Source of the DNA: Pohlia nutans
Lineage: Eukaryota > Streptophyta > Bryopsida > Bryales > Mniaceae
Assembly: GCA_022496805.1 (NCBI GenBank)
Contig: CM040100.1
Coordinates: forward strand, 17,141,009-17,205,008
DNA: 64,000 nucleotides
Direction of reading: 5' to 3'
Shown: piece after piece, positions 1 to 11,639 of the stretch
Position numbering within the stretch: position 1 is the stretch's first letter
Layout: the number at the start of each line of letters is the position of its first letter
Program-made: the position numbers and the translations under genes
The notes under the pieces: model-generated
The model's input: the letters and a program-made list of their open reading frames with translations, nothing else
Database searches by the model: none
Told to the model about the DNA's origin: nothing

Positions 1-209
1 GATGAGAATTCACACAACAGATGTGAACAAGCAGAAAATGATTACTCTAGCATTTATCTCAAATATCTGTTGCATGAACCAACTCGTGCAACCCATCCTG
101 AGACCAAGAACAATTCATCTCTCCCGTTAGTTCCCATTACAGTAAGCATTTAGAATTCATAGCTAAACAACATCCAAAAGAGCAAGGGGAAAAAGTAGGG
201 TCCTCGTAC

Positions 210-3200
210 CAGCTGATCCTGCCTAAGATCATCCCCCTTTTTGAAAATTAACTTGCATTTTCCACCATCTCTTGTTTTAAAAGTGAGTCGCAGTGGATGC
301 AATGCACTCTTGAAGATCGAGGATTCCATAGGAATGATACCAGTAATCATCAAGCGAGGTTCAAGTGGTAAAGGAACGGGCTGCCACAATGGAGAATCGC
401 TGTGTTAGAGCGGAACTTTTGCACACCATGTGGCGTTAAACACACACAATCAAATGTCACCCCTGACATTACCTTAAGTAAGAGAATACATACCTCATCA
501 AAATAGGTCAGTTCACTGAGAAGACCGGATAGTAGCAGCCGAAGTTTCTCAATTTTCTTTTGGGTTGAACCCCGTACATTCTTGACATCTCGCATGATGG
601 TGCAAATTTGGGCCGTTAATTCTTGTTGACGGACCAAGCTCTGCCACAATTTCTCCCCAGTTTCACTATCCTTCTTACCGTCAGTCCTTGCCTGCAGAAT
701 GGCCAACACAATCAATGAGAGTGTCATTGATCTGATAAAGATGGTTTACAGAACAGAATACCATGCTTACAAATGTGTTGCAAAGGAAAACGGCCCAGCT
801 GGTCTTCACCACATGTTTACGCTACAAGACGTGGTCACAAAAATGACACCTAGAACTAGGAGAGTATTGCAACGCAATACAAGTAGGTGAGCTAATTAAC
901 CTTTACCATAGAATCTTCCAAGATTTCATATATTGAATAAAATCTTTTTGCGTATGCAGGGTCATGAAGCTCCACCATCACGTACCAACGAAGAAAGCTT
1001 GCAAGTTCGAATTTCTGAGTTGCTGTTCAGCCAAACAAAAAATTCCTGAGATGAAGGCATTTTCATCACAGACTAATAACGAAAGGTGAATCTAAACATC
1101 CTACAGTAATATATACCTGGAAGAATCTGAGCAGATCCGACTTCAAAACTGGTTTTCGATAACTGCCAGCGCAAACATTGTTGTGAACAAGATAATGATC
1201 ATTACCTCTTTTGACAAGGAAATATGAAAGGCGAGACTTGTCGGAACGTTCAAAGCGGAGGGCTTGGACAAGCTGAAGTAAGTAGCACTGCAGTTCTTCA
1301 TCTTCGGCTCCCTCAAGCACCGTCACGGCATGTCCTCGAACCTACACAACAATTGCTGATCATGAGAGCACTGATTGGATGGCCTCACATTCCACAATAT
1401 TTTTGTAGCTGTGAAGTAGGGAGAGTACATCTTGGTACACAAATTTTACAAAAGGAATATAGTACCTCTTCGCTTTCAAAAACAGGAGAAAGAAGCTCCA
1501 AAGCATCTGCAATATCTATGGGAGCCCATCGTCTCATCAAATCCACAGCCTGTTTTGCTTCCTGATACAAACAACCAGCTCGTATTCTCAGAAAAGGACA
1601 TTTGCAGATGAGAACTTGACTAATTGCAACTTTGAAGAATTCAATAAGTCACTCATCATCAAATATCCCTCATATATATGAACCTCACTTGCCCAATCAA
1701 TAAATCGGAAACTGACCTGGGCATCACTCCAGTCGACACACCGTAGGAACTTGGTGAGAGCTCTCTTTTCGGACATTAAGTAAAACCTGAATTTCCATAG
1801 AAGCTGTCTTTCCTCCCCACTTAAACTTCGTGTTGGAGGGTATTTCAGAATAAGATCTATCTCCCTGCGTGGCAATGAATCGTATCAATAAGAAGACGTG
1901 TCAGAGGACATCCTACTCCTTCTCGGATCACAAATTGGTTTCAATACTTGGAAATTTTTATGCCGTCCTTAATAGAACCAGATCAGCAGAAAAATGAAAA
2001 GACAATCAACAAGGTAAGAAGGTGATGTACTTTTTTTCATTAGAGCTTGGCTTCAACTCACGATCAATCACACCCCTTGTCACACTGCGGGCGAGTTTGA
2101 GTTGCTTGTTTTCAGAAGGATTCTGTTTGCCTACTTCAGGATCCCAAACTGTTACAAGTTCATTGGATGCAGAGATAGGTGACTGCATCAAAAGATTTGC
2201 ACCTAGCTCCTGCATGAACAAAGTTGCTCGAATGAGAAGCCGTGTCAAACTAACTATTCGAAAATGACAATCGTGAAAGTTGTGAAGATAACAAAATCGA
2301 CCAGAAAACCAAAAAGAAAAAAGGAAAAGCTTGAGTATATTAAGACCTGAAATGCAACAGGATGCTCAAAAGTGCGTAGGTCCACAGCAAGGTGGAGTTG
2401 AGTACTGCCATTGCGCTTGCTCTCTTCTTCCTTGATTCCTTCGATTGCTTTAAACGCGAGGCGATCCAACCAGTCAATGTGTGCCACTAGGCCCCTCTCG
2501 AACTTATTCATCAGCTTTTCCAGGCGCTCCACTTCACCACGTTCATGCTTGGGCACCTGAAGATTCCCTAACAATCAGCTATTACATACCATTACAAAGC
2601 TACCATAACCAAATTGTAATTGGTCCCGAGTAATACCTTGCCAGGAGTATGGGTCGGTACAGAGCCATCTGCCTGCCTTGCATGCCACAACCGCAACTTC
2701 TGCTTGCCTGTTTTCAATTGTTTCTTGCTGCTAAACAGAGCCAAAGTAGCGCCACCCACAACCACTTCTTCCCTAGGTGTCGAAACATCCCAAACCTGTT
2801 CAAAACAAAACCACAAGGTTATCTCATACTACACAGACTATGTAACACTACAATTCAATCTTATACCCTACATAAAGGACGTGTAGCTACATAGAGGACT
2901 TTGAAAGATGCAATGGTAAACAAGTTTCAGTGTACTTCACTTTGATATAGTAGCAAACATAAGTTTTCCTAGACCCTAATCTGAAAGTTTCTCTCCATAA
3001 TTTCTGAATAATAAGGATGACTCACCGTCAGAGCAAGCTGAGCATTGGCTGCTAAGTCACGATATTTGGCACTCAGCGTAACGAGCTCATTCCAACGCCA
3101 CGGCTTTTCAATAGACGCCAGTCTGCAATAAAAACACCAACTATGTTTGGCAATCCGTCTCACATAACAGCGATGAGAATCAAATAAACGATAAGCATCT

Positions 3201-4130
3201 GACCTAGCATGACAAAACCTCAGAGAAAGAAAATTACAAACTATGCTGGAGCAAAATTCAAATCAGCGACATCCATTCAAGGGTTTTGCCATGCCTGGTT
3301 CGTGTTGGAAGGCCAAAGAGAACGCCATCAATGTAAAGAGCGCACTCCACAAATAGCTCCGGAGTCGAACAGGCCGCGTTATTTAAGCCATCTAAAAACT
3401 CAGCCATTTATTTTCATCAGCTCCAGCTTCCAATTGCAAAACAAAAAACATAAAACAATCACCACATTCTAAACCCTAAAAGCAACATTTTATTCGGCAT
3501 TGAATTATATTGAAACTTTCTCCATAAATCCAGCAACAAAAATTTCGCATCCTAATGAACAATCAATTTTCACATTCAACTGGTTTGCACTCTAAACCTA
3601 ATTCCAAAAGCTCATCAAAATCAATTCGTCACCCTAAACCCTAAACTCAATCGCTGATATATCCTAAAATTCTCCACTCAACAAAAATTACGCAGCTCGA
3701 TGAAGAATTCATTTCCACCTTCGCCTGTCCATTCTAAACCCTAAACTCGATTCGTATCCCAAAAATTCCTCCAACAACGAATAAATTGATTTTCACCTTC
3801 AATCTTCTTTCCAGATCCTTCTCGTAACAACAGAGGCTCAAATTGCAAAAAAATCATCCGCCCTAAACCCTAAACTCAAGAGATCATCAAATTAACACTC
3901 ACATATTCTAAAAAAAATCTCCGTAAAATTCAATCTCGCACCACCGATGGGTTTCGCCTTTCATCCAAGCCACAATCGGAAAATTCGACAACGGCAACAA
4001 CAATAGCAACCCCTTTATTATTACCTGGTACGGGAGCGGCAGGCGGGTCTCCGTCCAGAGCTTCGACGCGGAACGTGACGGGCAAATTGATGTCGCAAGA
4101 GAGAAAGAACCGGAACTCGTTTCCATTCAT
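210..4130 (-). CDS. VPS34: VPS34, class III phosphatidylinositol 3-kinase (5' part, runs off left edge)
   Basis: Makes phosphatidylinositol 3-phosphate from PI on endosomal, vacuolar and autophagic membranes, in complex with VPS15 and ATG6. Read on the minus strand, twelve exons join in phase: 4130-4025, 3391-3295, 3122-3026, 2795-2637, 2556-2347, 2209-2031, 1864-1717, 1561-1466, 1341-1206, 1022-907, 691-494, 380-210 (571 codons of the usual ~815). Residues 1 to about 225 form the C2 domain (starts [18 protein letters not shown]). About 285-450 form the PIK helical domain ([36 protein letters not shown]). Residues 515-571 enter the kinase N-lobe ([16 protein letters not shown], with the ATP-binding lysine). 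The catalytic and activation loops lie beyond the window. All introns are GT-AG except the one after the second exon, which appears to use a GC donor (3294-3293). The start is the first ATG giving the conserved family N-terminus. Confidence 0.95.
3392..4024 (-). repeat. VPS34 intron 1 with telobox-bearing degenerate repeats
   Basis: This is the longest intron of the gene in this window. CCCTAAACCCTAAA clusters occur near 3470, 3635, 3735 and 3865, roughly every 100-130 bp, embedded in related AT-rich sequence. AAACCCTAA teloboxes are known plant promoter or intron elements, often in translation-related and cell-cycle genes. An enhancing role here is inference. Confidence 0.6.
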
Positions 4131-4604
4131 TTTTCTCTCCGCTCCTTCTCTCTCGATCTCTCTGATTTTTTGGAATTCTTTCTGCTACCGGACGTGAAAC
4201 GCTGAATTCATGATGTTGATGAAATGATCGTTCTGCAGGCAGATTCCGCCCTTGCGCCTGATTGACAGATGGTGCTTGATCTTCCTGCAGAAGCAATGGA
4301 TACTCTGCTACGCCTTCGTCGCCTTCCTTCACTTGTGGAACTCTTTTACTGGCGCCATGGCCGTGGGGCGGGGACTGCGCTGTGGGAAAAGGGCCTTCTC
4401 GAACTTGGGTTTTCTATTTTATGTCTTTTATTTTATTTTTTTGGAAATGCTCAAAATAATATAAACTAATCTTTCCATTGGCTTCCTGATTTACCCATGT
4501 TTTTTACTTTTTATTTTACTTTTTAAATCAACTTATAGTGACAAAAATGACTAAAAAATACATAACTTCCACGCTAGTAGAAAAGGTGCCATGTCTGGGG
4601 CAGG

Positions 4605-4730
4605 GCTTTTTTTTTGCACTGTAGCAGTGCCCCATGCATGCAATGGAAGGTGGTCCCTCCAGATTTAGACCACTGTGACTGTGCCACGACATTGGAGTCT
4701 GGCTCCAAGAAGCCAGAAAAAAAAAAGCCC
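4605..4730. mobile_element. Short MITE-like dispersed repeat, copy 1
   Basis: About 125 bp bounded by inverted GGGCTTTTTTTTT and AAAAAAAAAAGCCC. The core (GCACTG, CCATGCATG, GGTGGTCCCTC, GATTTAGACC, CATTGGAGTCTGGCTCCAAGAAG) recurs at 46521-46643 at high similarity. No coding capacity. The 260 bases to its left, up to the VPS34 5' flank, are AT-rich and show no gene. Confidence 0.6.
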
Positions 4731-5173
4731 TAGTCTGGGGTTTGCGAGCCCTGTCTGGGGTTTCAGAGATTGATCGTCTGTTTCGGTTCGCGCTGTGTGT
4801 ACTCGTGTGCGGAGTGCTGCGGGTGTGGAACATTTCGGAGCATTCGCGCCTGCGCCTTGATTGCATTCGGTGCGTGCTTTCTCCTTGTCTGCTCGTTTCT
4901 TATTGTGTGTGCGCGATGTGTCTTTGTGTGTCCGTTGCATTCTCTGCTCACATTAAAGATTTGGTCCGCAAAAGCACAACATTGACACTCGGTCGAAATC
5001 AATGCGAAAGAACTGAGAGCTGCGAAAAAGAAAGACAAAAATCTACCAGTGAAAGAGAAGAAATAAAAGGCACAAGAAAGATAGGGAAAAAAATTACACT
5101 TAGAACTCATTTATATCACACCAATGTTTAGTTTGTTCGTGTACAATCGAAGATGTAATACTATATTGGAACA

Positions 5174-5218
5174 GTCCGATTATCAGTTGCATTCTCTTGT
5201 CCGATTATCAGTTGCATT
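5174..5218. repeat. 20-bp direct repeat, two copies
   Basis: GTCCGATTATCAGTTGCATT occurs at 5174-5193 and 5199-5218, a 25-bp period, about 170 bp upstream of the ORF at 5388. It could be a duplicated promoter element or slippage. No function can be assigned. Confidence 0.7.
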
Positions 5219-5387
5219 AGGTAGGTGAATGGCGAGCCAGTCTTTGCCAACAAGCAATTAACGGTCAGTTTCTCTTTGTTGTTTCAGATCAGGTTTTGGC
5301 GTATTTCTTGTGAGCGTCCGGAGGCTGGTATTCGGTTTGGAGGTTTGGAAGCTGAAGGTTTTGAGGTTGGCATGGGGTTTCGTTCCA

Positions 5388-6335
5388 ATGGCTCCACTAA
5401 TTGAAGAGTTCAAGCTGTACTTAATTGGTATGGAGTATCCAACCTCACTTAATGATCCGTCGCCAGCTAAAGTAATTCCGCTAGCAGGGGCGTGGAGAAC
5501 TGAGGACGCCCAGCGTACGAGGAAAAATATTAGACACTCGCATAGACACGTCGGACTCGTCCTTCATTACGATGATGTTACCCATATGGCGGTTATTTTT
5601 CTTGGTACCTCGTCTCCAACTCAGCCTCAGCGTTTTGTGCCGTGGGAGGGTACGAGGCGCCTACCTTTTCAGACTAGAGAGGTCTTACAAACCCTAGGAG
5701 GAGATTTCAGAAGTTTTCCAGGTTACCTTAATTTTACCCATGCCATCAGAGTAATTGTGTTGCATCCAGGTTCAGTCACGAGTGGTACATTCCCTGGATT
5801 AGCATACGTTACAAATATTTTAGACCGGAGAACCACTCCTCCTGGGGTTATAGATATCCGTTTGCCTCCTTCTGAAGTCCAGTTGCTGAAAACACTCCAT
5901 GCATCTTATTGGAGTGGAGACAGATATGATTTAGAGGGGATGCTCATTGAGGGTGGTGAGGGTGGTGAGGGTGGGGATGATGGGGACGGTCACAGTGGAA
6001 AACGTCAAAGTGAACCTGGAAGGAAACGGAGAGCGCTTCGAGCAGATGAAGATGAGAATATACGAGCAGAAAATTCATCCAAGTTAGCTCGTGCACTTGC
6101 TTGGGAGGAGTTCCGCAACCAGCAGATTACTATGGTGGATGGTGAGGCAGGTGATGCAGATTCTGTTGACATGGACAGCCTCCCTAAATGCGTAATGGTA
6201 CTTCTGACTGAGGAAGATCTTTATCAAGGAGAATTTTCTGTGTACGAGAGTTCGGTGGGCTTTCCCTGGGAAAAAGAGCTAGCTGAACAATCCTGCCGTT
6301 CCGAATCCGAACAGTCCTACGCTTTCTGTTCATGA
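5388..6335 (+). CDS. Uncharacterised 315-aa protein
   Basis: I do not recognise this family. The frame is open from about 5310, and the first in-frame ATG is 5388 (MAPLIEEFKLYLIGMEYP). A TTTCAG about 100 bp upstream could be the acceptor of an intron in the leader, so further 5' coding is possible. The first ~190 residues look globular. There follows a Gly-Glu-Asp-rich spacer (EGGEGGEGGDDGDG), a basic stretch resembling a nuclear-localisation signal (GRKRRALRADEDE), and an acidic tail. No membrane segment or signal peptide. Base composition is more balanced than in the flanking AT-rich DNA, supporting a real coding frame. It could be a lineage-specific host gene or a captured transposon ORF. 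Confidence 0.45.
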   Translation: MAPLIEEFKLYLIGMEYPTSLNDPSPAKVIPLAGAWRTEDAQRTRKNIRHSHRHVGLVLHYDDVTHMAVIFLGTSSPTQPQRFVPWEGTRRLPFQTREVLQTLGGDFRSFPGYLNFTHAIRVIVLHPGSVTSGTFPGLAYVTNILDRRTTPPGVIDIRLPPSEVQLLKTLHASYWSGDRYDLEGMLIEGGEGGEGGDDGDGHSGKRQSEPGRKRRALRADEDENIRAENSSKLARALAWEEFRNQQITMVDGEAGDADSVDMDSLPKCVMVLLTEEDLYQGEFSVYESSVGFPWEKELAEQSCRSESEQSYAFCS

Positions 6336-7985
6336 GGTTCGTCACTTGACAAGCTCTCCTTGCAATACGTTAGCTCACGAATTAATCCTTGAAAAGCTGA
6401 GTAATATAGAGCACCTGCCGTGCTGACCCTGCGTTCTATAAACCCTAAGCGTCCACCGTGTCTTTTCTGTAGTGTAGGAAAATTGGACCCCTTGCTGCAA
6501 AGCATCTGTTTGTGTGAAAATGACTTCAGTTTGACACGATCAACATTGTTGATCTTGTAGTATAGAAAAAGAGCTTTAAAATGGTGTATTCCATTCAGAA
6601 GACTGAGGTAAAATGAGAAACTGCCACCGTTTCAAAGTTCAGTGATGCTGATGGCCATATTGGGCGTTTTGTATTCCCCATGGAGATGTCCAAGCAAAAT
6701 CACTATGCATGCGTGGAATTGGACACTACTTGCCTAGGCATCTCCCTCAGTTGTGCCACTTTTCCTACTAGTACCACATCATAGGTCCAAAAGTTACAAA
6801 ACACCTTTAGTGCATCCATTCATATTGAGAGCTTTTGATGATACCAAGTACGTGGATGATAGGTGCAGGGTCCCCGAGATCTTAATGTAACATACAAACA
6901 AATAAACAAACAAATTACCTTCCTAAATCCCTAATGTTCTAAGAGACCATTTTCTGGTCACTATATTTTCTAGAAGCTACCCGAGGTCAATTAAATAAAA
7001 ATTCATATAAATTAGAATTATTTTCTAATAGGAAATCAAGTTTACTTTCCAACCCAATTTGAATCATGCCAATCAAATTATATAAAAATAAAAAGACCAA
7101 AAATTTAAGTGAAGACCAAATTAAATAAAATGAGATATAGAAAATATTGGGTTGCATATTTATTATAAAAAAGCTCCGCAATGTATATAAAGAATTGAAA
7201 CACCTATGCATAATTTTAAAAAATCATATGTGAAGTTGCCTCATATGCATAATTAAAAGTCATTGGTGGTGTTTAATTTATAATAAATCAATCGTAAATT
7301 TTAATTAAAAAGTCCAAAAAGTTGGGTGGCTTGGCCTATGCTACATGTACTAAAAAAACTCATATAATTAGGTTTTTAATGCTTTGATTGTCTTCAACAA
7401 ATACTCAATTCATGTATATAATTACATTTTTGGACTCCTTGTTATAAGGACTACAAGAGTTTTCTACATTAAAACAAATTATATCACTTGAGATTGGACT
7501 ACAATGCAATATAAGTGATTATAATCAAGGCCATATAATACAAGAGTTGCGTACCCGGGGTCCAATCTTCAACATATTTAGGTACCTTAGAGTAGAGGTG
7601 TTGATTGATCATAAGATCAATCAATAAAAAGGGCCTATCCCTCAATAGATGTCTTCAAACAAACCCTTCCATGTCAAGATTTCATAGCAAGTCATTCTAT
7701 TGTTATAAACATTTGCTACTCTTGAAAACACCTCGGGCTTGTCTTTTACCTTTTCCTTTGTGCATGCTTGTAATATCATTCCCAAATATCATTAGGAAAA
7801 ATTTGGGGCCTTTAGAAGGCTTTGTGATGTGATCTTATGTGAATAGAAAAAATATTATAAATTTAAAAGAAAAATTCAATCTGACGTGGGTAGTCGTCGT
7901 CCACATCGGATTGTATTTTTTTTAATATTTTTAATTTAAAAATTAATTTTTGTTTATTTTTTAAAATTAAAATTTTATAATTTTA
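6336..7985. other. Intergenic AT-rich DNA
   Basis: No convincing gene. Around 6865-6960 is a stretch (GAGATCTTAATGTAACATAC then repeated AAACAAAC) that resembles 22190-22290, so it is a dispersed repeat. The rest, including 7860-8000, is very AT-rich with short poly-A and poly-T runs. ORFs here are short and of random composition. Confidence 0.5.
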
Positions 7986-8039
7986 TTAATTTTTTGTATG
8001 AGATTTGATGATCAAACGGAAGGGGCCTTTTGAAGGCCC

Positions 8040-8660
8040 CATTTTTTTTTTATCATTGGGTGCCTTAAAGAAATTAGTGCCTACAACTCCAATAGAACAT
8101 TCATAGTTTGCTATAGAACAAGTCCAGTTTAGCCAACTACTTTTAAATTCACATACAAGGACATTTGATGCCTTCAAGTCTTTGTAAACAATGTCATGAT
8201 TGTGCAACCAATTCACCCTATAGCAACCTCATACACTATGAATTCAATGTCTTCTATTGAAAATGGTCCACAATCTTCACCACTTCTCAATTCCATATTG
8301 CGCTCAATTAGAATACCCAAATCACAATAGTACTTTCACATGAAGGAAGCAAACTTTCCACCCTTCAACAATATCCCCCAATATACTCAAAAATTATACA
8401 TTGGAATGGCATTGTAGCAATCCTTGGGGCAATTGGTACTTCACATGTTTTAAGAAAGTGCACTCTTTGAAGACCTTCAACACATACTCATGTTTGACAC
8501 TCCGATCAATCTCAACATTCTTTGGATCATTCCATTTGATTTGGGTCTTATAGAGCGCAATTTGGCCACCTCTACAAACTCCTTCCCTACCACCAACTCT
8601 CCATAATCATCATGAAAGCCCGTCGATATACAATCACTAGAGAAACTACCCCAAGTAGAA
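8040..8660 (-). pseudogene. Decayed protein kinase fragment
   Basis: Minus-strand translation in shifting frames recalls a plant Ser/Thr kinase. Around 8500-8600 there is an N-lobe-like stretch (LYKTQIKWNDPKNVEIDR, then HEYVLKVFKECTFLKHVK). At 8216-8150 is a catalytic-loop remnant (WLHNHDIVYKDLKASNVLV), where the usual HRDLK histidine/arginine are Tyr/Lys. At about 8090-8045 is an activation-segment remnant (GVVGTNFFKAPN). Stops and frameshifts fall in between, and similarity ends where poly-T begins near 8040. Upstream frames to about 8940 may also belong to it. It is a relic, not a working kinase. Confidence 0.6.
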
Positions 8661-9173
8661 TGACTCTGAATAGCCTAGAACTCTTGCGTGTTAATCACTT
8701 CAAAGTCCAAATCCCCTTCATCTATGGGATCCGAGTCATCCACCAATGTGATTCAATGAACCTTAGACGGCTTGATCTGCTCTTCTGAATATGACGTCAA
8801 CGGGGTTGCATAATCAACTTCACTCGGACGTGTCGTTGTGGCAAAATCCGACTTCCTGCTTGAATCACCCATCGTACAAGAAGTATTGAACAATTGCAAA
8901 TCTTTGAACCGGTGGAAGCATCGACTTGTACAAGTTCCCAAGTTTATTAGCAGATTCTCTATAGTGTTGCTACAATGTAAAGGGAGTGGTCCAACAAGGA
9001 CTAAAGAACATTATGTCAAAACCAACTTTGCTCAAAGGTTGCAAAGATGACACAAGAACACGATACTCCATTCAGAAATGGCATTGGTTCAAACTTCGGC
9101 ACCCCAATCTCACTTCGAGTTTCCCAAGGCCTTTGGACTTTGGAGGGTGAATTTTGGCACCAATGCAACAACC

Positions 9174-9227
9174 CCTCGAGGGAGAATTGGGTCTACTGAG
9201 AATGGAAACCCATTTCTCCCTCGAGAG
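9174..9227. other. Inverted repeat / hairpin
   Basis: Arms of about 20 bases around CTCGAGGGAGAA and TTCTCCCTCGAG, 13-15 bases apart. It would form a strong stem in RNA. No gene can be tied to it. Confidence 0.5.
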
Positions 9228-9363
9228 GCGTTGATTTTTTATATGTATTTATTTTATTACCAAAGACTTTGGACTCTCAGCATGAATTGGGTTTGAACCA
9301 CGACGGCCATAGTGTGAACTGGCCCTAAGCAAAGTATGCAAATGTGAGGTTGGAGTCTGGGTA

Positions 9364-9639
9364 CCGTACCAGGAAGACAGGGTCGACACTTTTGTGTCAA
9401 ATAATTAATAAAAGTTCAAAAAGTGGAGGTCGTCACTTTCAAAAACAATTATTAAAAATTCGGCTATTAATAACTAACATTGAATTTTACTAGCGGCTAA
9501 ACGTTTTCTTTTGTTTTTTGTCTACGATTTTTGTTGACTTCATTTTTGTTGATTTCGACAAAATACTTGATAAATTTATTTTATTTTTCGGCATTTTTTT
9601 GGGGAATTATTTTCTGCCGACCCTGCCTTCCTGGTACGG
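9364..9639. mobile_element. 276-bp MITE, CCGTACC family, copy 1
   Basis: Terminal inverted repeats start CCGTACCAGGAAGACAGG and end CCTGCCTTCCTGGTACGG, flanked by TA on both sides (9362-9363, 9640-9641). An equal-length, inverted copy lies at 47171-47446. TA duplications suggest Tc1/mariner-type (Stowaway-like) mobilisation. Non-coding inside. Confidence 0.8.
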
Positions 9640-9641
9640 TA

Positions 9642-10424
9642 TGTGAAGGTTGGCAAAATCCCACAAGAAGTTTATTGTCCTCTGTTTGCACCAAAAATCA
9701 CTTGAATCTGAAAATCATCTAAAGTTCTTCAAACTGTGACAGTCAGTTTCTCAAATGCCAGTCAAGAGAATGTTAATTAGTCCAACAGTTTCCAACTGGA
9801 GAATCGTGCCAAAGACTTAACTAGAGCCTTGCAAACTGTGTTTTTGTCTCTCCAATTACCAATATCAGATTTTAACACAGGTTGTTGTCTGTGGCCCTGG
9901 CATGAGACGCACCAAAACCGTCATGCTGTTTGCAATTTCAACTTGAGGCTTTCAACGTACCAGGATGTCAGCAATGCAATTGCAACGTAAACTCAAGCTG
10001 GTTACCCAACTATATTTTAAGGCATACATAAGGGCACTTTCAAGTTGCTCATTGCACACTCAAGCATGCAAGCAAGGAGATTTTGAACCTCAATATCTTG
10101 AGCATTGCTTTACTACATGAATCAAACAAACGCTCTATCTGGTAGTACATCTCAAGAGGATTTCAAAGAGCCTAAGCTCATCTCCTAACTCCAAGTTGTT
10201 TGTGCACTATGAGCATTTGAAGATGCACCATTCTTCTATGATTTTCTAGCAATAGAAAACCTCAAGTCTTGAATTTGGTATCAAATCAAAGCTCTTGCAA
10301 TTGTCTGTGAAATGAGATCACACACAACTTCCAATTCTCAAAGTGATTTTTTAAAATTTGTGTGAATTGTGGTAGTGGTGATGGGAGACTTTGATTATCT
10401 ATGTACCACACTCACAAACTCAGT
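9642..10424. other. Intergenic DNA downstream of the PPR-like gene
   Basis: No gene, repeat or RNA recognised. It probably contains the 3' untranslated region of the gene ending at 10425. Confidence 0.4.
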
Positions 10425-11630
10425 TTACAAATCTCCCGTCTGTTCACTAGTGCTACTCTTGACCTCTTTCTGGGCCTTGCTATCACTACCCTTGCCTTGT
10501 GCAAAATCTTTCCCAACATCAGTAGAAGAAAACTCTAACCCTAATTCCCTAAGACAATCAAACAAGAAACCTGCATCTTCTTTAAGCTTGTGCAAATACT
10601 CGTCTTTCATTTTCACATTGTTGAGCTGCAGAGGCCATACCTTAACCAAAATGCTCAAGTAGCGCTCTCGCTTCTCGCCACCCGGGCAGTGGTCTTTGAT
10701 CACGAGCGCCGCCTCCTTAGGCTTGCTCTCGAGCACAAACGCTTTGGCCATGGACACCGCACTCGCAGTTGTATGCAACAAGCCTTGCTTGTCTCTCCAA
10801 TCCTGAATTTCCTTAACAAGTGTCACATCTCCGGCGTTTGCAGCGGTCGAGATCAGCACATCAAAGAGAGATTCATGGAACGTGAGACCCTGCTTGATGT
10901 AGTTTCGGGCGAGGGAGAACATGAGCTCGGTTTCACCTGCCTCCTTGCATTGGCGGAGAATGATGTCAGCCGTGGTTTGCGTGGCGCGGACATCGTTTGC
11001 TTCCATGGCACGCAAGATCCTGCGCATGAGCTGCACATCTTTCTTGAACTTGGAATGCTTGAGGAGCAGGTGCGCGGAGCCGATGCTGGAGGTGAACCCC
11101 CAGGGGTTCTGCCTCCACAGCAGCTTGAGCGCATTGTGCGTGTCGTCGGCTCGCAAGTACGCCGCGACCATCATGTGCGTCACCTCCTTCGTGTGATTCC
11201 CCTTCTCCTTTCTCTCCACAGTACGATATACGCGCACCAGCTCCGCAGCACGCATGGCGAGCGCTACCTCGGCCGCAGAGGAGCACGAACGAATCAGCTC
11301 CTGCAGAGACATGGGATACGGCATGATCTTCTTCTCCAGAGAAGCCACTATTTCGTTGTAGAGCTCTTGAGGATCTCTCTTCTTTGGCTTACTGCCGTCA
11401 CCCAGCTCTTGAGGATCTCTCTTCTTTTGCTTACTTCCGTCTCCCTGCAATGTGCAAAGACCCTTGACGGAACCATAATGCAATCCAAACACTGAAAATT
11501 CTGAATCACGCCACACGGGCACACTGTTTGCGAATTCTGTTCTTTGCACGAGAGGATTATGCGTTTCGAACTGACAATTGCGTTTGAATGGAATGCGCAA
11601 GAGCTGAAGAGCTCTCCTCACGCCCTGCAT
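10425..11630 (-). CDS. PPR-like organelle protein (401 aa)
   Basis: Single-exon gene from ATG 11630 to TAA 10425. The N-terminus (MQGVRRALQLLRIPFKRN) is Arg-rich and lacks acidic residues, as in mitochondrial or plastid presequences. From about residue 115 the protein is a run of helix pairs typical of an alpha-solenoid, e.g. EVTHMMVAAYLRADDTHNAL, TADIILRQCKEAGETELMFS, LFDVLISTAANAGDVTLV. These are degenerate 35-residue PPR-type units. It is likely an organellar RNA-processing or ribosome-associated factor. Residues about 62-89 hold a tandem duplication of a 14-residue unit (GDGSKQKKRDPQEL). A long plus-strand frame across this gene is an antisense shadow. The exact orthologue is not identified. 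Confidence 0.75.
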   Translation of the reverse strand: MQGVRRALQLLRIPFKRNCQFETHNPLVQRTEFANSVPVWRDSEFSVFGLHYGSVKGLCTLQGDGSKQKKRDPQELGDGSKPKKRDPQELYNEIVASLEKKIMPYPMSLQELIRSCSSAAEVALAMRAAELVRVYRTVERKEKGNHTKEVTHMMVAAYLRADDTHNALKLLWRQNPWGFTSSIGSAHLLLKHSKFKKDVQLMRRILRAMEANDVRATQTTADIILRQCKEAGETELMFSLARNYIKQGLTFHESLFDVLISTAANAGDVTLVKEIQDWRDKQGLLHTTASAVSMAKAFVLESKPKEAALVIKDHCPGGEKRERYLSILVKVWPLQLNNVKMKDEYLHKLKEDAGFLFDCLRELGLEFSSTDVGKDFAQGKGSDSKAQKEVKSSTSEQTGDL

Positions 11631-11639
11631 CCTTCCGTC

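Noticed and set aside
4252..4469. ORFs divergent from VPS34
   Set aside because: Overlap the likely VPS34 5' leader and run into poly-T; no recognisable protein.
4742..5131. 129-aa ORF with Cys/Leu-rich segment
   Set aside because: No homology signal, overlapping ORFs in three frames, low-complexity Lys/Glu tail; probably non-coding leader sequence.
10590..11495. Long plus-strand ORF (301 aa) across the PPR-like gene
   Set aside because: Antisense to a gene with a presequence and solenoid repeats; no domain or sensible composition of its own.
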